A DNA stretch of 64,000 nt from Desulfosporosinus youngiae DSM 17734 (GCF_000244895.1 NZ_CM001441.1:1818226-1882225), one strand, 5' to 3'. Counted from the first letter of the stretch, positions 34,486-44,116 are shown. The notes: generated by a model not told the origin, from the sequence alone. Program-made: numbers and translations.

Positions 34486-35877
34486 TCAAAAATCAAGGGG
34501 GCAGGGTTTCGGGGGGAGTATATCCCCTCCCAGCAGGAAAGCCAGATCCTCAGGGTCCAAACAACCAATGATCGCGGCGGCCAGTTCAAGTTCCCGGCGT
34601 CTCAAGCGGCAGATCTCCTCCGATGGTGTGGTCAAGGAGCCGCGGGAGCCCACATTATCGTGTTTGCAGCCGCCGGCACAATAATAGCGGGCCAGGCAGG
34701 CGGTGCAGAGCGGGTTGCTTCTGGCAGGACTTTCCTGATATTGCTCCCTGTTCAGCTTAGACTCAAAAACGGACCCGATTTTATAATCCGCCATACCCAC
34801 AAAACGCTGGCATAAATAGACATCACCTGTAACCGAGACCGCGACCATCCCCAGCCCCGCACTGCAGGCATAATGCAATTTTTTGTTATGGAACAAAGCG
34901 CTTAGACCAAAATATAAGAAACTTTTATTTTTGAGTTCCAGCAAAGCCCCTACATCTCTGCTCCGGGTAAGGCTGATCCAGGTTTCGGCCTCCTGCTCCA
35001 AAAGATCGAGGAGGTTGGAGATGTCACGCTCCGCTTTTTGCTTATCGGCTTCTCCGCAAAAGAGGCTTTGGGAAGACGTGATAACCGATATTTTTTGAAA
35101 ACCGATTTCTTTCATTGCGTCCTTAACCACTTGGGGATCGGTATTGCCGACAATTACGGCATGACCGGGGGTATCGGGCAAGAAGGTCAGCAGGTTCTTT
35201 ATTTTGGGTACGACAACATCATAAGATCCTTGACCGCCCACAAAGGGGCGTTGGAGGTTATGAATCTCCCGGGGACCGTCAATGCTGATCATGACGGAAA
35301 TACTATGGTTGCGGATAAAAGCGATTTGTTCATCATCCAAAAGGGTAGCATTGGTCGTGCAGTGGAATCTCACTTCTTTACCAGTCTCTCGAACGCGTTT
35401 ATTGGTGTACGCTACAATTTCTTTCATCAGCGGAAACTTTAAAAAAGGCTCTCCCCCAAAAAAGCCCAGATGAATCTTTTTCATATCCCTCGATTGTTCA
35501 ATTAACCAGTCCACAGCCTGATAGGCAGTCTTTTCTTCCAGACTGCCGCCTGTTCCGTATCCCCCCCCATTTCCATAACAGTAAACACAGTTTAGGTTAC
35601 AGGACTGGGTCAGAAAAAGGCACATGTTGATAATGGGATAGGGTTCTGTTCTCAGCGGTCGTAGTTTTTTCTCCCAGCCTTCTGAAATGATACCAATTTC
35701 TTGCAGCTTTTTTTCTGCTCCGGCCGATAATAATACTTCAGGCTGAGCGGACAGGCTTTCAAGGATTTTGGCTGTGGGAGCATCAATGGCCTTAGCGCAC
35801 ATCCCTTCAATATTAATGACATAGGGGCTGCCCTGATGATAAAACAGGTGAAAGGGCATTATATCTTTGCTGCTCAA
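34486..35877 (-). CDS. Radical SAM/SPASM peptide maturase
   Basis: The 463-residue protein has an N-terminal leader-recognition-like region (MPFHLFYHQGSPYVINIEGMCAKAIDAPTAKILESL), the radical SAM motif CNLNCVYC (about 103-110), and a SPASM domain with Cys sets CSAGLG...GDVYLCQRF, CTACLARYYCAGGC and EEICRLRR. This layout matches thioether-forming enzymes of the ranthipeptide/SCIFF and quinohemoprotein (QhpD) class. It should install S-C bonds in the precursor cores. It converges on the precursors. Start: TTG 35877 with AGAAGGA upstream, or ATG 35859. Confidence 0.9.
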   Translation of the reverse strand: MSSKDIMPFHLFYHQGSPYVINIEGMCAKAIDAPTAKILESLSAQPEVLLSAGAEKKLQEIGIISEGWEKKLRPLRTEPYPIINMCLFLTQSCNLNCVYCYGNGGGYGTGGSLEEKTAYQAVDWLIEQSRDMKKIHLGFFGGEPFLKFPLMKEIVAYTNKRVRETGKEVRFHCTTNATLLDDEQIAFIRNHSISVMISIDGPREIHNLQRPFVGGQGSYDVVVPKIKNLLTFLPDTPGHAVIVGNTDPQVVKDAMKEIGFQKISVITSSQSLFCGEADKQKAERDISNLLDLLEQEAETWISLTRSRDVGALLELKNKSFLYFGLSALFHNKKLHYACSAGLGMVAVSVTGDVYLCQRFVGMADYKIGSVFESKLNREQYQESPARSNPLCTACLARYYCAGGCKHDNVGSRGSLTTPSEEICRLRRRELELAAAIIGCLDPEDLAFLLGGDILPPKPCPLDF

Positions 35878-35963
35878 CGCGCTATCCTTCTTTCCTTAGA
35901 TTTTCGGCCTGCGGAGGGCTTTTCCTCCGGCTTCATTTGTTAATACGATAAACAAGAGGTACT

Positions 35964-35999
35964 ATTACAAAAGCTTGTAATATTTTCTCAGGTTGTAAT
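35964..35999. promoter_or_regulatory. TTGTAAT operator-like repeats in the divergent maturase/lipoprotein gap
   Basis: ATTACAA-AAGC-TTGTAAT is an 18-bp dyad (35964-35981), and another TTGTAAT half-site follows at 35993-35999, 18 bases in phase. The repeats sit between the divergent maturase and lipoprotein genes, a good position for the cluster regulator to bind. Confidence 0.6.
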
Positions 36000-36090
36000 A
36001 CTTTCTTTGCTCTAACGTACTAACTTAAAGCATAGAGACTTAGAAAATCGTTCTAATCTCAGAATGATCAAGCAAAAGGCAGGAGGGGCT

Positions 36091-37218
36091 ATGTTCGATA
36101 AAATGTGTCGGATTTTTCAAATCCTTTTTCTTTGTCTTGGTTTAATCTTTTTGTCCGCAGGATGCACCCGGCCGGAAGAACCACGGGAAATCGTCATTGG
36201 GGCGGTTTGGCCCTTTGCGGCTAATAATGACCTTTTTAATGAAGGAATCGATCTGGCCGTTAAAGAGATTAACTCTGACGGAGGGGTTAACGGCAAGGAA
36301 TTAAAACTGCTCAAAGAGGACGACAATTCCGAGGTTGTCAAAGGGATCTCCATCGCCGAATCGTTGGCTGGCAATAAGTCCGTCCGGGCAGTCATCGGGC
36401 ACCGCAATTCTTTTGTTTCTCTTCCTGCTTCCGCAGTATACGAACAAGCCGGACTTACCATGCTGTCCCCCACTTCCACGGACCCGGAACTTACCCGTAA
36501 CAATTATCGCTATATTTTCCGCGGCCTTCCCAGTGATGACGAAATCGCGGGGAAACTGGCAGAATTCTTGGGAGGACAGGGCTTAAAACAGATGGTGGTT
36601 TATTATTCCCCGGATGCTTACGGGACCGGCTTAGCCAATTCTTTTGAAGACCAGGCTAAGCGGAAGGGCATCACGATAGTCGATCGTTTTAACGATTACT
36701 CGGGTATAGAAGAACTCAAACGGCTGCGCAGCCGGTGGCAGGCGTTTAGTTACGACGGTGTTTTCATTGCGGCCTCGATGCCTGAAGGAGCCCAATTTAT
36801 TCATGATGCCGGAAAAGCCGGGATCAAGGGGACTTTTGCTGCCGGGGATGCCCTCGACTCTCCTAAACTGGCCGTCATAGGAGGAAAAGCGGCGGATGGG
36901 ACGGTGGTTGGCTCGGTGTTTGATTCAGTTAGTGATCGACAGGAGGTACAACGTTTTGTCGCGGCCTTCCAGAAAACGTACCAGGAAAAACCCACTTCCG
37001 ATGCAGCCTTGGGTTATGATGCCGTAAGGATGCTGGCAGCTGCGATGCAAAAAAGCGGCAAAGAGGATCGGGCTTCGATAGCTGAAGGATTAAGGAATTT
37101 GGGTAAGTGGCCGGGTGTCTGCGGGGTCCATGAATTGAGTGCAGAGGGAGACGACCTGGGCGACTTGGCAGTCCTAAAACAGTTGCAGGATGGGAAATTT
37201 GTTTTCTTAGAAAAGTAA
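36091..37218 (+). CDS. Branched-chain-amino-acid-type ABC substrate-binding lipoprotein in the RiPP cluster
   Basis: ATG 36091 follows AGGAGGGGCT; the frame from 36064 is not needed. The 375-residue product has a lipoprotein signal peptide (lipobox LSAGC) and a type I periplasmic binding fold (VIGAVWPFAANNDLFNEGIDLAVKEINSDGGVNGKEL, VRAVIGHRNSFVSLPASAVYEQAGLTMLSPTSTDPEL), as in LivJ/LivK. No Liv permease or ATPase is nearby; the neighbours are the NHLM exporter genes. It may sense or bind the extracellular peptide or an amino acid signal rather than feed an importer (inference). Confidence 0.88.
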   Translation: MFDKMCRIFQILFLCLGLIFLSAGCTRPEEPREIVIGAVWPFAANNDLFNEGIDLAVKEINSDGGVNGKELKLLKEDDNSEVVKGISIAESLAGNKSVRAVIGHRNSFVSLPASAVYEQAGLTMLSPTSTDPELTRNNYRYIFRGLPSDDEIAGKLAEFLGGQGLKQMVVYYSPDAYGTGLANSFEDQAKRKGITIVDRFNDYSGIEELKRLRSRWQAFSYDGVFIAASMPEGAQFIHDAGKAGIKGTFAAGDALDSPKLAVIGGKAADGTVVGSVFDSVSDRQEVQRFVAAFQKTYQEKPTSDAALGYDAVRMLAAAMQKSGKEDRASIAEGLRNLGKWPGVCGVHELSAEGDDLGDLAVLKQLQDGKFVFLEK

Positions 37219-37231
37219 TGAGGTGCTGGGT

Positions 37232-38203
37232 ATGGAGCAAAAAATATTCCGGGAAGTATCCTTAAAGAGGCTTTCTTCGCCGGAACAACTGGATCAACTG
37301 ATCAAAGTTACTTCACCCAGGGGATGGCTGGCCCTGGTCGCTCTAATCCTTCTTTTGGCTGGGGTGATCGTCTGGAGTTTTGCCGGCAGCATTCCCACGA
37401 AAATAGCAGGACAGGGGATCCTCTTAAATGACGCAGGCGTTTTTTCTTTAACTCATGACACTTCCGGTCTGGTCCTCGACGTGCGTTTCACTGCCGGAGA
37501 TAAAGTGAAAAAAGGAGATATTATCGCTAGAATCGAACAATCGGAATTGGTAAAAGAAATTAATGGTCTGCTTGATACCCTCCAAAGTTTGGAAAAGGAT
37601 GGGGACTCAGCCTCTCTTAAATATCAGAGCTTGAAAAACCAGGTAGAGCAGCTGCGGCAAGAATTGGGCTACCGCTCGCAAATCGTATCACCAATTGAGG
37701 GGCGGGTTTTAGCCATGAATATGCATCCCGGCAGTATCGTTCAGCCGGGGCAGACCCTGGCGACACTGGAGCAGTATGGCGCCTCGGTCCGGCTGCAAGC
37801 CGTGCTCTATGTTGCCGCGGAGCTTGCGGGAAAAATCCGGCCGGGGATGGAAGTACAAATCTCTCCGACAATTGTCAATAAAGAAGAATATGGCTATATG
37901 CCGGGCAGGGTCATTTCCGTTGCAGAATATCCGGCGACTGTCCAAAGCATGATGCAAACTCTGGGCAACGAAAACCTGGTCTCTTTATTGACGGGGCGGG
38001 GTGCCCCCTTAGAGGTCCTAGTCGACCTGGTACCCGACAACAGTACGGTCAGCGGATATAAGTGGTCTTCACCGGCCGGACCGCCCCTCGCCATGGCTGG
38101 CGGAACGCTGGTGCAAGGCGATGTCGTGATTGCCAGAGAAAAACCGGTTGCCAAGGTGATTCCCTTTTTCGGGGCACAGACCGCTGAAAACGGTCAGAAA
38201 TAA
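37232..38203 (+). CDS. NHLM bacteriocin system secretion protein (HlyD family)
   Basis: ATG 37232 is six bases after AGGTG. The 323-residue protein starts EQKIFREVSLKRLSSPEQLDQL, characteristic of the NHLM-type membrane-fusion component. It has one N-terminal membrane helix (about residues 34-55), a biotinyl-lipoyl-like domain with a short coiled-coil hairpin (LLDTLQSLEKDGDSASLKYQSLKNQVEQLRQELG), and a beta-barrel. It links the ABC exporters to the outside. The gene sits between the lipoprotein and peptidase-ABC genes with short gaps. Confidence 0.92.
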   Translation: MEQKIFREVSLKRLSSPEQLDQLIKVTSPRGWLALVALILLLAGVIVWSFAGSIPTKIAGQGILLNDAGVFSLTHDTSGLVLDVRFTAGDKVKKGDIIARIEQSELVKEINGLLDTLQSLEKDGDSASLKYQSLKNQVEQLRQELGYRSQIVSPIEGRVLAMNMHPGSIVQPGQTLATLEQYGASVRLQAVLYVAAELAGKIRPGMEVQISPTIVNKEEYGYMPGRVISVAEYPATVQSMMQTLGNENLVSLLTGRGAPLEVLVDLVPDNSTVSGYKWSSPAGPPLAMAGGTLVQGDVVIAREKPVAKVIPFFGAQTAENGQK

Positions 38204-38220
38204 AGCGGGGGATTAAGCAA

Positions 38221-40464
38221 GTGGGCAGAAATAAGGTGCTAAATAACAAAGGAATAACTTCGGCCATAACCAGGGTACCCACCGTCCTCCAGATGGAAGC
38301 AGTGGAATGCGGGGCAGCCTCTCTGTCCATGATTTTAAGATACTATGGGAAATATGTGCCCTTAGAGCAGGTCAGGGCAGCCTGCGGTGTATCCCGGGAC
38401 GGCAGTAAGGCCAGTAATATCCTCAAAGCAGCCAGGCAGTATGGTATGGAGGCCAAAGGGTTTCGCAAGGAACCGGAAAGCCTGAAAAAAATGCCCCTGC
38501 CGGTTATTGTTCACTGGAACTTCAGTCATTTTTTGGTCCTGGAGGGCTTTCGTAAGGGTAACGTTTATTTGAATGATCCCGCTTCCGGCCGGCGGAGTGT
38601 AACGGAAGATGAATTTAACCAGTCCTTTACCGGTATCACCCTTACCTTCACTCCTAGGCCGGATTTTGAAAAAGGCGGCAGAAAGCCCAGCTTGGTCTCC
38701 GGTCTCCTTAAACGACTGCGCGGTTCCCAGGCCGCTTTGCTTTATGTGGTGCTGGCTGGACTGGCACTGGTCATTCCAGGCTTGATTCTTCCTGTTTTTA
38801 CTAGGATTTTTGTTGACGATATTCTATTGGCCGGAAAAGATTCCTGGCTGGTTCCCTTGCTTTGGGGGATGGGATTGACGGCGGTTGTTCGTGGGATTCT
38901 TACCTGGCTCCGACAATATTACCTGTTAAAATTGGAATCTAAAATTGCTCTGGCGTCCTCCAGCCGGTTTTTGTGGCATATTTTAAAGCTGCCGGCGGAG
39001 TTTTTTGCCCAACGCTCCGCCGGGGACATCGCCTCCCGCATGCTGAGCAATGATCGGGTAGCTAAATTGCTCTCGGGTAAACTGGCAGCCTCCGTTTTAA
39101 ATCTGATTATGATTGTTTTCTATTTTATTTTGATGCTTCATTATAATGTCATCTTGGCTTTGGTTGGGCTGGCAATTGCTCTCATCAATATTTTGTATTT
39201 GAAGATGGTTGCGGCTAAACGAAAAGACACGAACAGCAAGCTCTTAAAAGACCGGAGTATGGTTACTGCAACCGGGATGACAGGCTTGCAGATTATTGAA
39301 ACCCTCAAGGCCACCGGTTCGGAATCGGACTTTTTTGCCAAGTGGGCAGGTTATCAGGCTAAAGCTCTGAATTCAGAACAGGAATTAGGGGTTTCTTCCC
39401 AATACCTGGCGGTACTTCCTGCCTTTTTGACGGGAATTAATAACACCCTGATCCTGGCCTTTGGTGCCTTTTTTATTCTGGAGGGACAATTGACCATCGG
39501 CATGCTGGTGGCTTTCCAAAGCCTGATGACCAGCTTTATGACCCCTGTTACAGAAATTGTGGGGCTGGGGGCGGAGCTGCAGGAAGTGGAAGGGGAAATG
39601 AACCGCCTGGACGATGTCTTGCAGTACCCTGCCCGGCCGGAAACAGGGGACGAAGAAAAAGCGGAAGACGCAGAGAAAATGGAAGAGAGGGTTAATGCTG
39701 AGAATAAGGATCAGGGCGGGAGAATTTGCCCGGCTGGGCAAAAGTTAGAGGGCTTTATAGAACTGAAGGGGATCACCTTTGGTTACAGCCTCCTGGAGCC
39801 TTCCCTCATTGAAGATTTCAGTTTAAAGCTCAGGCCCGGATTTCGGGTCGCCTTGGTAGGCGGTTCCGGCAGCGGTAAATCCACCGTAGCGAAAATTCTG
39901 GCTGGAATTTACAAGCCCTGGTCCGGGGAAATCCTCTTGGACGGCCGCCCTAGGTCAGACTGGCTCCCGGATGTGATCACTAATTCCCTGGCCATGGTTG
40001 ACCAGGAAATCTGGATGGTTGAGGGCAGTGTGCGGGACAATATCACCCTGTGGGATGAAACGGTTTCGGAATTCGAACTGATACGGGCGGCTAAGGATGC
40101 CTGTATTCATGAAGACATCACATCCCGGGCAGGCGGTTATGACCAAAGGGTGGAAGAAGGCGGGAAGAATTTCAGCGGCGGGCAAAGGCAGCGTCTGGAG
40201 ATCGCCAGGGCCTTAGTGCAAAATCCCGCAATTATAATCTTGGATGAGGCTACCAGTGCCCTGGACCCCTTAACTGAAAAAATAGTGGATGAAAATATCC
40301 GGCGCCGGGGATGTACCTGTGTGATTGTAGCCCACCGTTTGAGCACCATCCGGGACTGTGATGAGATTATCGTTCTGGAGAAAGGGAAAATCGCCGAGCG
40401 GGGCACTCATGAAGAATTGTATGCGCGAGGCGGCCTTTATGCCGGCCTGATCAAAACCGGCTGA
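38221..40464 (+). CDS. NHLM peptidase-containing ABC exporter (C39 peptidase, membrane domain, ATPase)
   Basis: GTG 38221 opens a 747-residue PCAT. The N-terminal C39 peptidase (about 20-145) has catalytic Cys in MEAVECGAAS, His in HWNFSHFLVLEG and Asp in NDPASG. Six membrane helices follow (about 165-450), then an ATPase with GGSGSGKST, signature FSGGQRQR, and IIILDEATSALD. It should cleave the precursors after Gly-Gly (and Ala-Gly) and export the core. An acidic, Glu/Lys-rich stretch (about 475-505) joins membrane and ATPase domains. Confidence 0.95.
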   Translation: MGRNKVLNNKGITSAITRVPTVLQMEAVECGAASLSMILRYYGKYVPLEQVRAACGVSRDGSKASNILKAARQYGMEAKGFRKEPESLKKMPLPVIVHWNFSHFLVLEGFRKGNVYLNDPASGRRSVTEDEFNQSFTGITLTFTPRPDFEKGGRKPSLVSGLLKRLRGSQAALLYVVLAGLALVIPGLILPVFTRIFVDDILLAGKDSWLVPLLWGMGLTAVVRGILTWLRQYYLLKLESKIALASSSRFLWHILKLPAEFFAQRSAGDIASRMLSNDRVAKLLSGKLAASVLNLIMIVFYFILMLHYNVILALVGLAIALINILYLKMVAAKRKDTNSKLLKDRSMVTATGMTGLQIIETLKATGSESDFFAKWAGYQAKALNSEQELGVSSQYLAVLPAFLTGINNTLILAFGAFFILEGQLTIGMLVAFQSLMTSFMTPVTEIVGLGAELQEVEGEMNRLDDVLQYPARPETGDEEKAEDAEKMEERVNAENKDQGGRICPAGQKLEGFIELKGITFGYSLLEPSLIEDFSLKLRPGFRVALVGGSGSGKSTVAKILAGIYKPWSGEILLDGRPRSDWLPDVITNSLAMVDQEIWMVEGSVRDNITLWDETVSEFELIRAAKDACIHEDITSRAGGYDQRVEEGGKNFSGGQRQRLEIARALVQNPAIIILDEATSALDPLTEKIVDENIRRRGCTCVIVAHRLSTIRDCDEIIVLEKGKIAERGTHEELYARGGLYAGLIKTG

Positions 40465-40548
40465 TCTGCAGAACGGCAAAAAGGGGCCTTCAGAGATATT
40501 TATATATGCTTGGCACTAAGCGAGTTTTCTTTATAAAGCAGGTGAATT

Positions 40549-43287
40549 ATGGCTATTGCAGATTTTTTTGAGAGAGAAGGCACTAAGGTCTTATTAGCGG
40601 GCAGCAAACCGCAAATGCTGGACGATCCTGGTTTCGTCTGGTTTGTCGGGCCGGAGAAAGTTACTGTCTTTATAACGGCTTTGTCCATGGATAACCAGCC
40701 GGGAGTTAAGAATTTTCTGTTTGAAGCCGGACCCGGTGAATTGCTCTTTGGCCTGACCCCGGAAGAGCTTCCCCAAAAAACGGCTTTAATGGCATGCGGG
40801 CGGCTAGGCTCCAGCCTGATCCGGCTGGAAGCAAAGCGGCTCGAAGAGTTTCAGTCAGAGGAAATATCCCGGGAAAGAGCCAGGTTGACGGCCTGTTGGC
40901 TGGAAAATCTGAGGAAAGCCGCTGGCGGCGAGATAATTGGGCAAAGCAGGGAACCTAATCTGGCCGATAACGCTTTAAGTGAGGTTGCAGCTTCAGGGGA
41001 CCTTGGTCAGAGCGAGTATGATCACAGTCTGGCTCTGCGCGCGATCACAGAATCTTGGCAGGAAAAAAGGCAGACGGAAGCAAAACGCCTGCAAAAAAGG
41101 AAAGACAATGACCTGTGGCTGATGGACAGTGTACTTTCTCGTCTTGCCTCCCTGAATAGCAAAGAGGAAGAAAGGGGTCTCGACGAGGAAAGCGGCGATC
41201 CGCTGCTGGATGCCTGCCGTCTGGTAGGGCAAAGCATGCAGATCAAAATTGAAACGCCTGATTTAAATAGTCATGATGATGACGGCAGAGAAGGCTATGT
41301 CTCGGAGCTTACCTTAGACGCAATTGCCCGCGCTTCCAGTATCCGGATCAGAGAAGTGGCTTTGAACGAGGAATGGTATAAAGAGGACAGCGGCCCGATC
41401 CTGGGGTTTAGGGAAGAAGACGGCAGACCGGTTGCTCTGATCCCTGTTTCGCCTGGTGCCTATATTCTTCATGACCCAGTCTTACATAGCCAAAAAAAGG
41501 TGGACCGGGAAACGGCTGCTCAAATCAGAGGGTGGGGGTATGTTTTCTACCGTCCCTTCAACCCTAGAGCGATTAAACTGGGTGATCTTCTCTCCTTTGG
41601 TTTGCAAAGCTGCTGGAAAAGGGACTTGCTGGTGATTGTGCTCATGGGTATTCTGGGAGGACTCCTGGGTACTGCCGTTCCCTTGGCAACCGGCATCGTC
41701 TTTGACAGCATTATTCCTGAAGGAGATAAGGGTGCGCTTCTGCAAATTGCTTTGATCCTGGGGTCAGCCGCCCTGGCCTCGATGTTATTTCAATTGACCC
41801 GTTCTTTAGCAACAATGCGCTTGGAAGGAAAAATGGACGGAACACTCCAGGCGGCGGTCTGGAACCGCTTGCTAAGTCTGCCGGTGCCCTTCTTCAAAGA
41901 ATATTCAGCAGGGGAATTGGCCATGCGGGCTATGGGAATCAGCCAGATCAGGGTCATCCTTTCAGGAACAACCCTTAATACAATCCTATCCGGCATTTTT
42001 TCGGTCTTCACTTTTGTTCTGCTATTCTATTACGAAGCCCGGCTGGCCTTGGCAGCTGCAGTACTGGTTGCCCTGGCTGTCCTGATTATGGGGTATCTGG
42101 GTTACCGCAAGGTAAGCTGGGAGCGCCAAGTCTTGGAGGTTTCCAACCATATCTCCGGTTTAATGCTGCAGCTGATTGGCGGAGTGATCAAGTTCCGGGT
42201 GGCAGGTGCGGAAAAGAGAGCCTTCAGCCGCTGGGCCCGGGAATTTAGTTTACAGCGGAAACTGGTTTTCCGGAGGGAAACTGTGGCCAATGTTTTAACC
42301 ACATTTTATTCCATATTTCCGGTTCTCTCCAGCATCATTATTTTCTATGCTCTGACTTCCTTAACTGAGCCGCTGCCGGCCGGTCAGTTCGTCGGCTTTT
42401 ATTCGGCCTTTACGACCTTTATGCTCTCTATGGTTTCATTGTCTGACGCCTTAATCGGCGTTAACCTGGTGATTCCTCTCTACCAAAGGGCCAAACCGAT
42501 CTTGGAAACCCTGCCTGAAGACGATGAAAAGAAGATTAATCCCCGGGTTTTAAACGGTTCAATTGAAGTAAGCCACGTCTCTTTCCGTTACCGGACTGAC
42601 GGCCCCCTGGTCCTGGAGGACGTTTCCTTTGAAATTAAAGAAGGGGACTATGTCGCCCTGGTGGGTACTTCCGGCTGCGGTAAATCCACACTCTTTCGGA
42701 TTCTCTTGGGTTTTGAAAAACCGGAAACGGGAAAGGTTTATTATAATGGACAGGACCTGGCCAAAGCAGATGTCCGGGCTGTGCGCCGGCAGTTGGGTGT
42801 AGTGCTGCAAAACGGGCAGCTGATGACCGGCAGCATCTTAAGCAATATAATCGGCGCCAATCCCCGGCTAACCATCGACGACGCCTGGGAAGCGGCCAAG
42901 ATGGCGGGAATTGAAGAAGACGTCCGGGAAATGCCCATGGGCATGTTTACCATGGTCAGTGAAGGTGCCGGCACCATCTCCGGTGGGCAGAAACAGCGCC
43001 TGATGATTGCCCGGGCTATTGTCAATAAACCGAGGATCATTTTCTTTGACGAAGCTACCAGCGCCCTGGACAACCGGACCCAGGCTATTGTCAGCCAAAG
43101 TTTGGATAAGCTGCAGGCAACCAGGATTGTCATTGCTCACCGCCTGAGCACGATTATGAACTGCCACAAAATCTTGGTGATGGATCAGGGGAAAATTGTG
43201 GAGCGCGGAACCTATCAGGAACTTATGGACAAGGAAGGGGTCTTCGCTGATCTGGCCAGAAGACAGTTGGTGACCTTTTCTCGATAA
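40549..43287 (+). CDS. NHLM second ABC transporter (permease-ATPase with long N-terminal domain)
   Basis: The 912-residue protein has a ~340-residue cytosolic N-terminal domain, starting MAIADFFEREGTKVLLAGSKPQML and typical of the NHLM system's second transporter. A degenerate peptidase-like region follows (EEWYKEDSGPILGFREEDGRPVALIPVSPGAYILHDP), then six membrane helices (about 355-650) and an ATPase (GTSGCGKST, ISGGQKQR, IIFFDEATSALD). It has no catalytic C39 triad. It partners the peptidase-ABC gene 85 bases upstream and is the last gene of the export block. Confidence 0.93.
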   Translation: MAIADFFEREGTKVLLAGSKPQMLDDPGFVWFVGPEKVTVFITALSMDNQPGVKNFLFEAGPGELLFGLTPEELPQKTALMACGRLGSSLIRLEAKRLEEFQSEEISRERARLTACWLENLRKAAGGEIIGQSREPNLADNALSEVAASGDLGQSEYDHSLALRAITESWQEKRQTEAKRLQKRKDNDLWLMDSVLSRLASLNSKEEERGLDEESGDPLLDACRLVGQSMQIKIETPDLNSHDDDGREGYVSELTLDAIARASSIRIREVALNEEWYKEDSGPILGFREEDGRPVALIPVSPGAYILHDPVLHSQKKVDRETAAQIRGWGYVFYRPFNPRAIKLGDLLSFGLQSCWKRDLLVIVLMGILGGLLGTAVPLATGIVFDSIIPEGDKGALLQIALILGSAALASMLFQLTRSLATMRLEGKMDGTLQAAVWNRLLSLPVPFFKEYSAGELAMRAMGISQIRVILSGTTLNTILSGIFSVFTFVLLFYYEARLALAAAVLVALAVLIMGYLGYRKVSWERQVLEVSNHISGLMLQLIGGVIKFRVAGAEKRAFSRWAREFSLQRKLVFRRETVANVLTTFYSIFPVLSSIIIFYALTSLTEPLPAGQFVGFYSAFTTFMLSMVSLSDALIGVNLVIPLYQRAKPILETLPEDDEKKINPRVLNGSIEVSHVSFRYRTDGPLVLEDVSFEIKEGDYVALVGTSGCGKSTLFRILLGFEKPETGKVYYNGQDLAKADVRAVRRQLGVVLQNGQLMTGSILSNIIGANPRLTIDDAWEAAKMAGIEEDVREMPMGMFTMVSEGAGTISGGQKQRLMIARAIVNKPRIIFFDEATSALDNRTQAIVSQSLDKLQATRIVIAHRLSTIMNCHKILVMDQGKIVERGTYQELMDKEGVFADLARRQLVTFSR

Positions 43288-43318
43288 AACGGATACTCCA
43301 GAGTTAGGTTTTCTAACA

Positions 43319-43783
43319 AACAGATTCTGGTGATTGGGGCCGGTGCCGCGGGGATGGAATTTGCGCGGGTCGCGGCCCCGGGCGGACATAAGGTTACCAT
43401 TTGGGAAGAGAACGGACAGACGGGGGGACAATTAGCCTTGGCGGCAGCTCCTCCGGGACGGCAGGATTTCTTATACTTTGCTGACTACTTAGCCAATGCC
43501 TGCCGGGAACTGGGGGTAAGGATTCAGTATAATATCAAGGCAACTCCGGACAAGATTCTGGTCGCTGTGCAGAAGGTCGAGTTTAATAGAGTTGTTCTGG
43601 CCACCGGAGCCCAGCCTATCACTCCGCCGATCAAAATTGAAGCAGGTGCAGAGGTTCTTCAGGCGTGGGATGTATTATTAGGCCGTAAAAAAACGGGGCG
43701 AAACGTGATTATCGTCGTCGGCGGAGCTGTGGGTGTGGATACTGCTCTGCTCTTGGCGGAAGCAGGTACGATGGACAGTCAAA
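43319..43783 (+). repeat. 465-bp degenerate copy of the flavoenzyme FAD domain
   Basis: It starts 32 bases after the NHLM ABC stop. Aligned with 27701-28165 at a constant 15618-base offset, it has no indels and a handful of substitutions, many changing conserved residues (GGG to VGG in the second dinucleotide motif). The copied frame stays open but joins foreign sequence at both ends, so it encodes nothing useful. The right edge (...ACAGTCAAA) abuts an IS1634-type transposase tail. Confidence 0.92.
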
Positions 43784-44092
43784 GACATTGTCGAGAAGGC
43801 CTTTGGTAACCTAAAGGAGAGATTGAATTTCCGTAGAATGCAGGTTTCATCCGAATTATCTCTAAACGGCAAACTTTTTGTTGAGTTTATTGCCCTCATT
43901 TATCTATCCTATGTAAAAAAGAAAATGCAGGATGCCAGACTTTTTGAAGCATGGACAATGCAAGGCCTGTTGGATGAACTGGACACCATTGAGTTGTTTG
44001 AGGCCCCAGGACATGGTTGTATTCTAGGCGAGGTGACTAAAAAACAAGAAGGTATCTACAGAGCCTTAGGTGTGAATCCACCCTCGTTATAA
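43784..44092 (+). pseudogene. C-terminal remnant of an IS1634-type transposase
   Basis: The ~100-residue tail DIVEKAFGNLKERLNFRRMQVSSE...FVEFIALIYLSYVKKKM...GHGCILGEVTKKQEGIYRALGVNPPSL is the end of IS1634-family DDE transposases. The N-terminal ~450 residues are missing. The remnant is joined directly to the duplicated flavoenzyme segment. Confidence 0.8.
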
Positions 44093-44116
44093 ATTTCGGG
44101 AACTCAGGTAACACAG

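Noticed and set aside
43330-43809. 159-residue FAD-domain 'gene'
   Set aside because: It is the duplicated fragment of the flavoenzyme gene, joined to foreign sequence at both ends, with broken dinucleotide motifs.
43733-44092. 119-residue ORF beginning in the duplicated flavoenzyme fragment
   Set aside because: Its first ~18 residues are an out-of-frame reading of the fragment; only the transposase tail is real.
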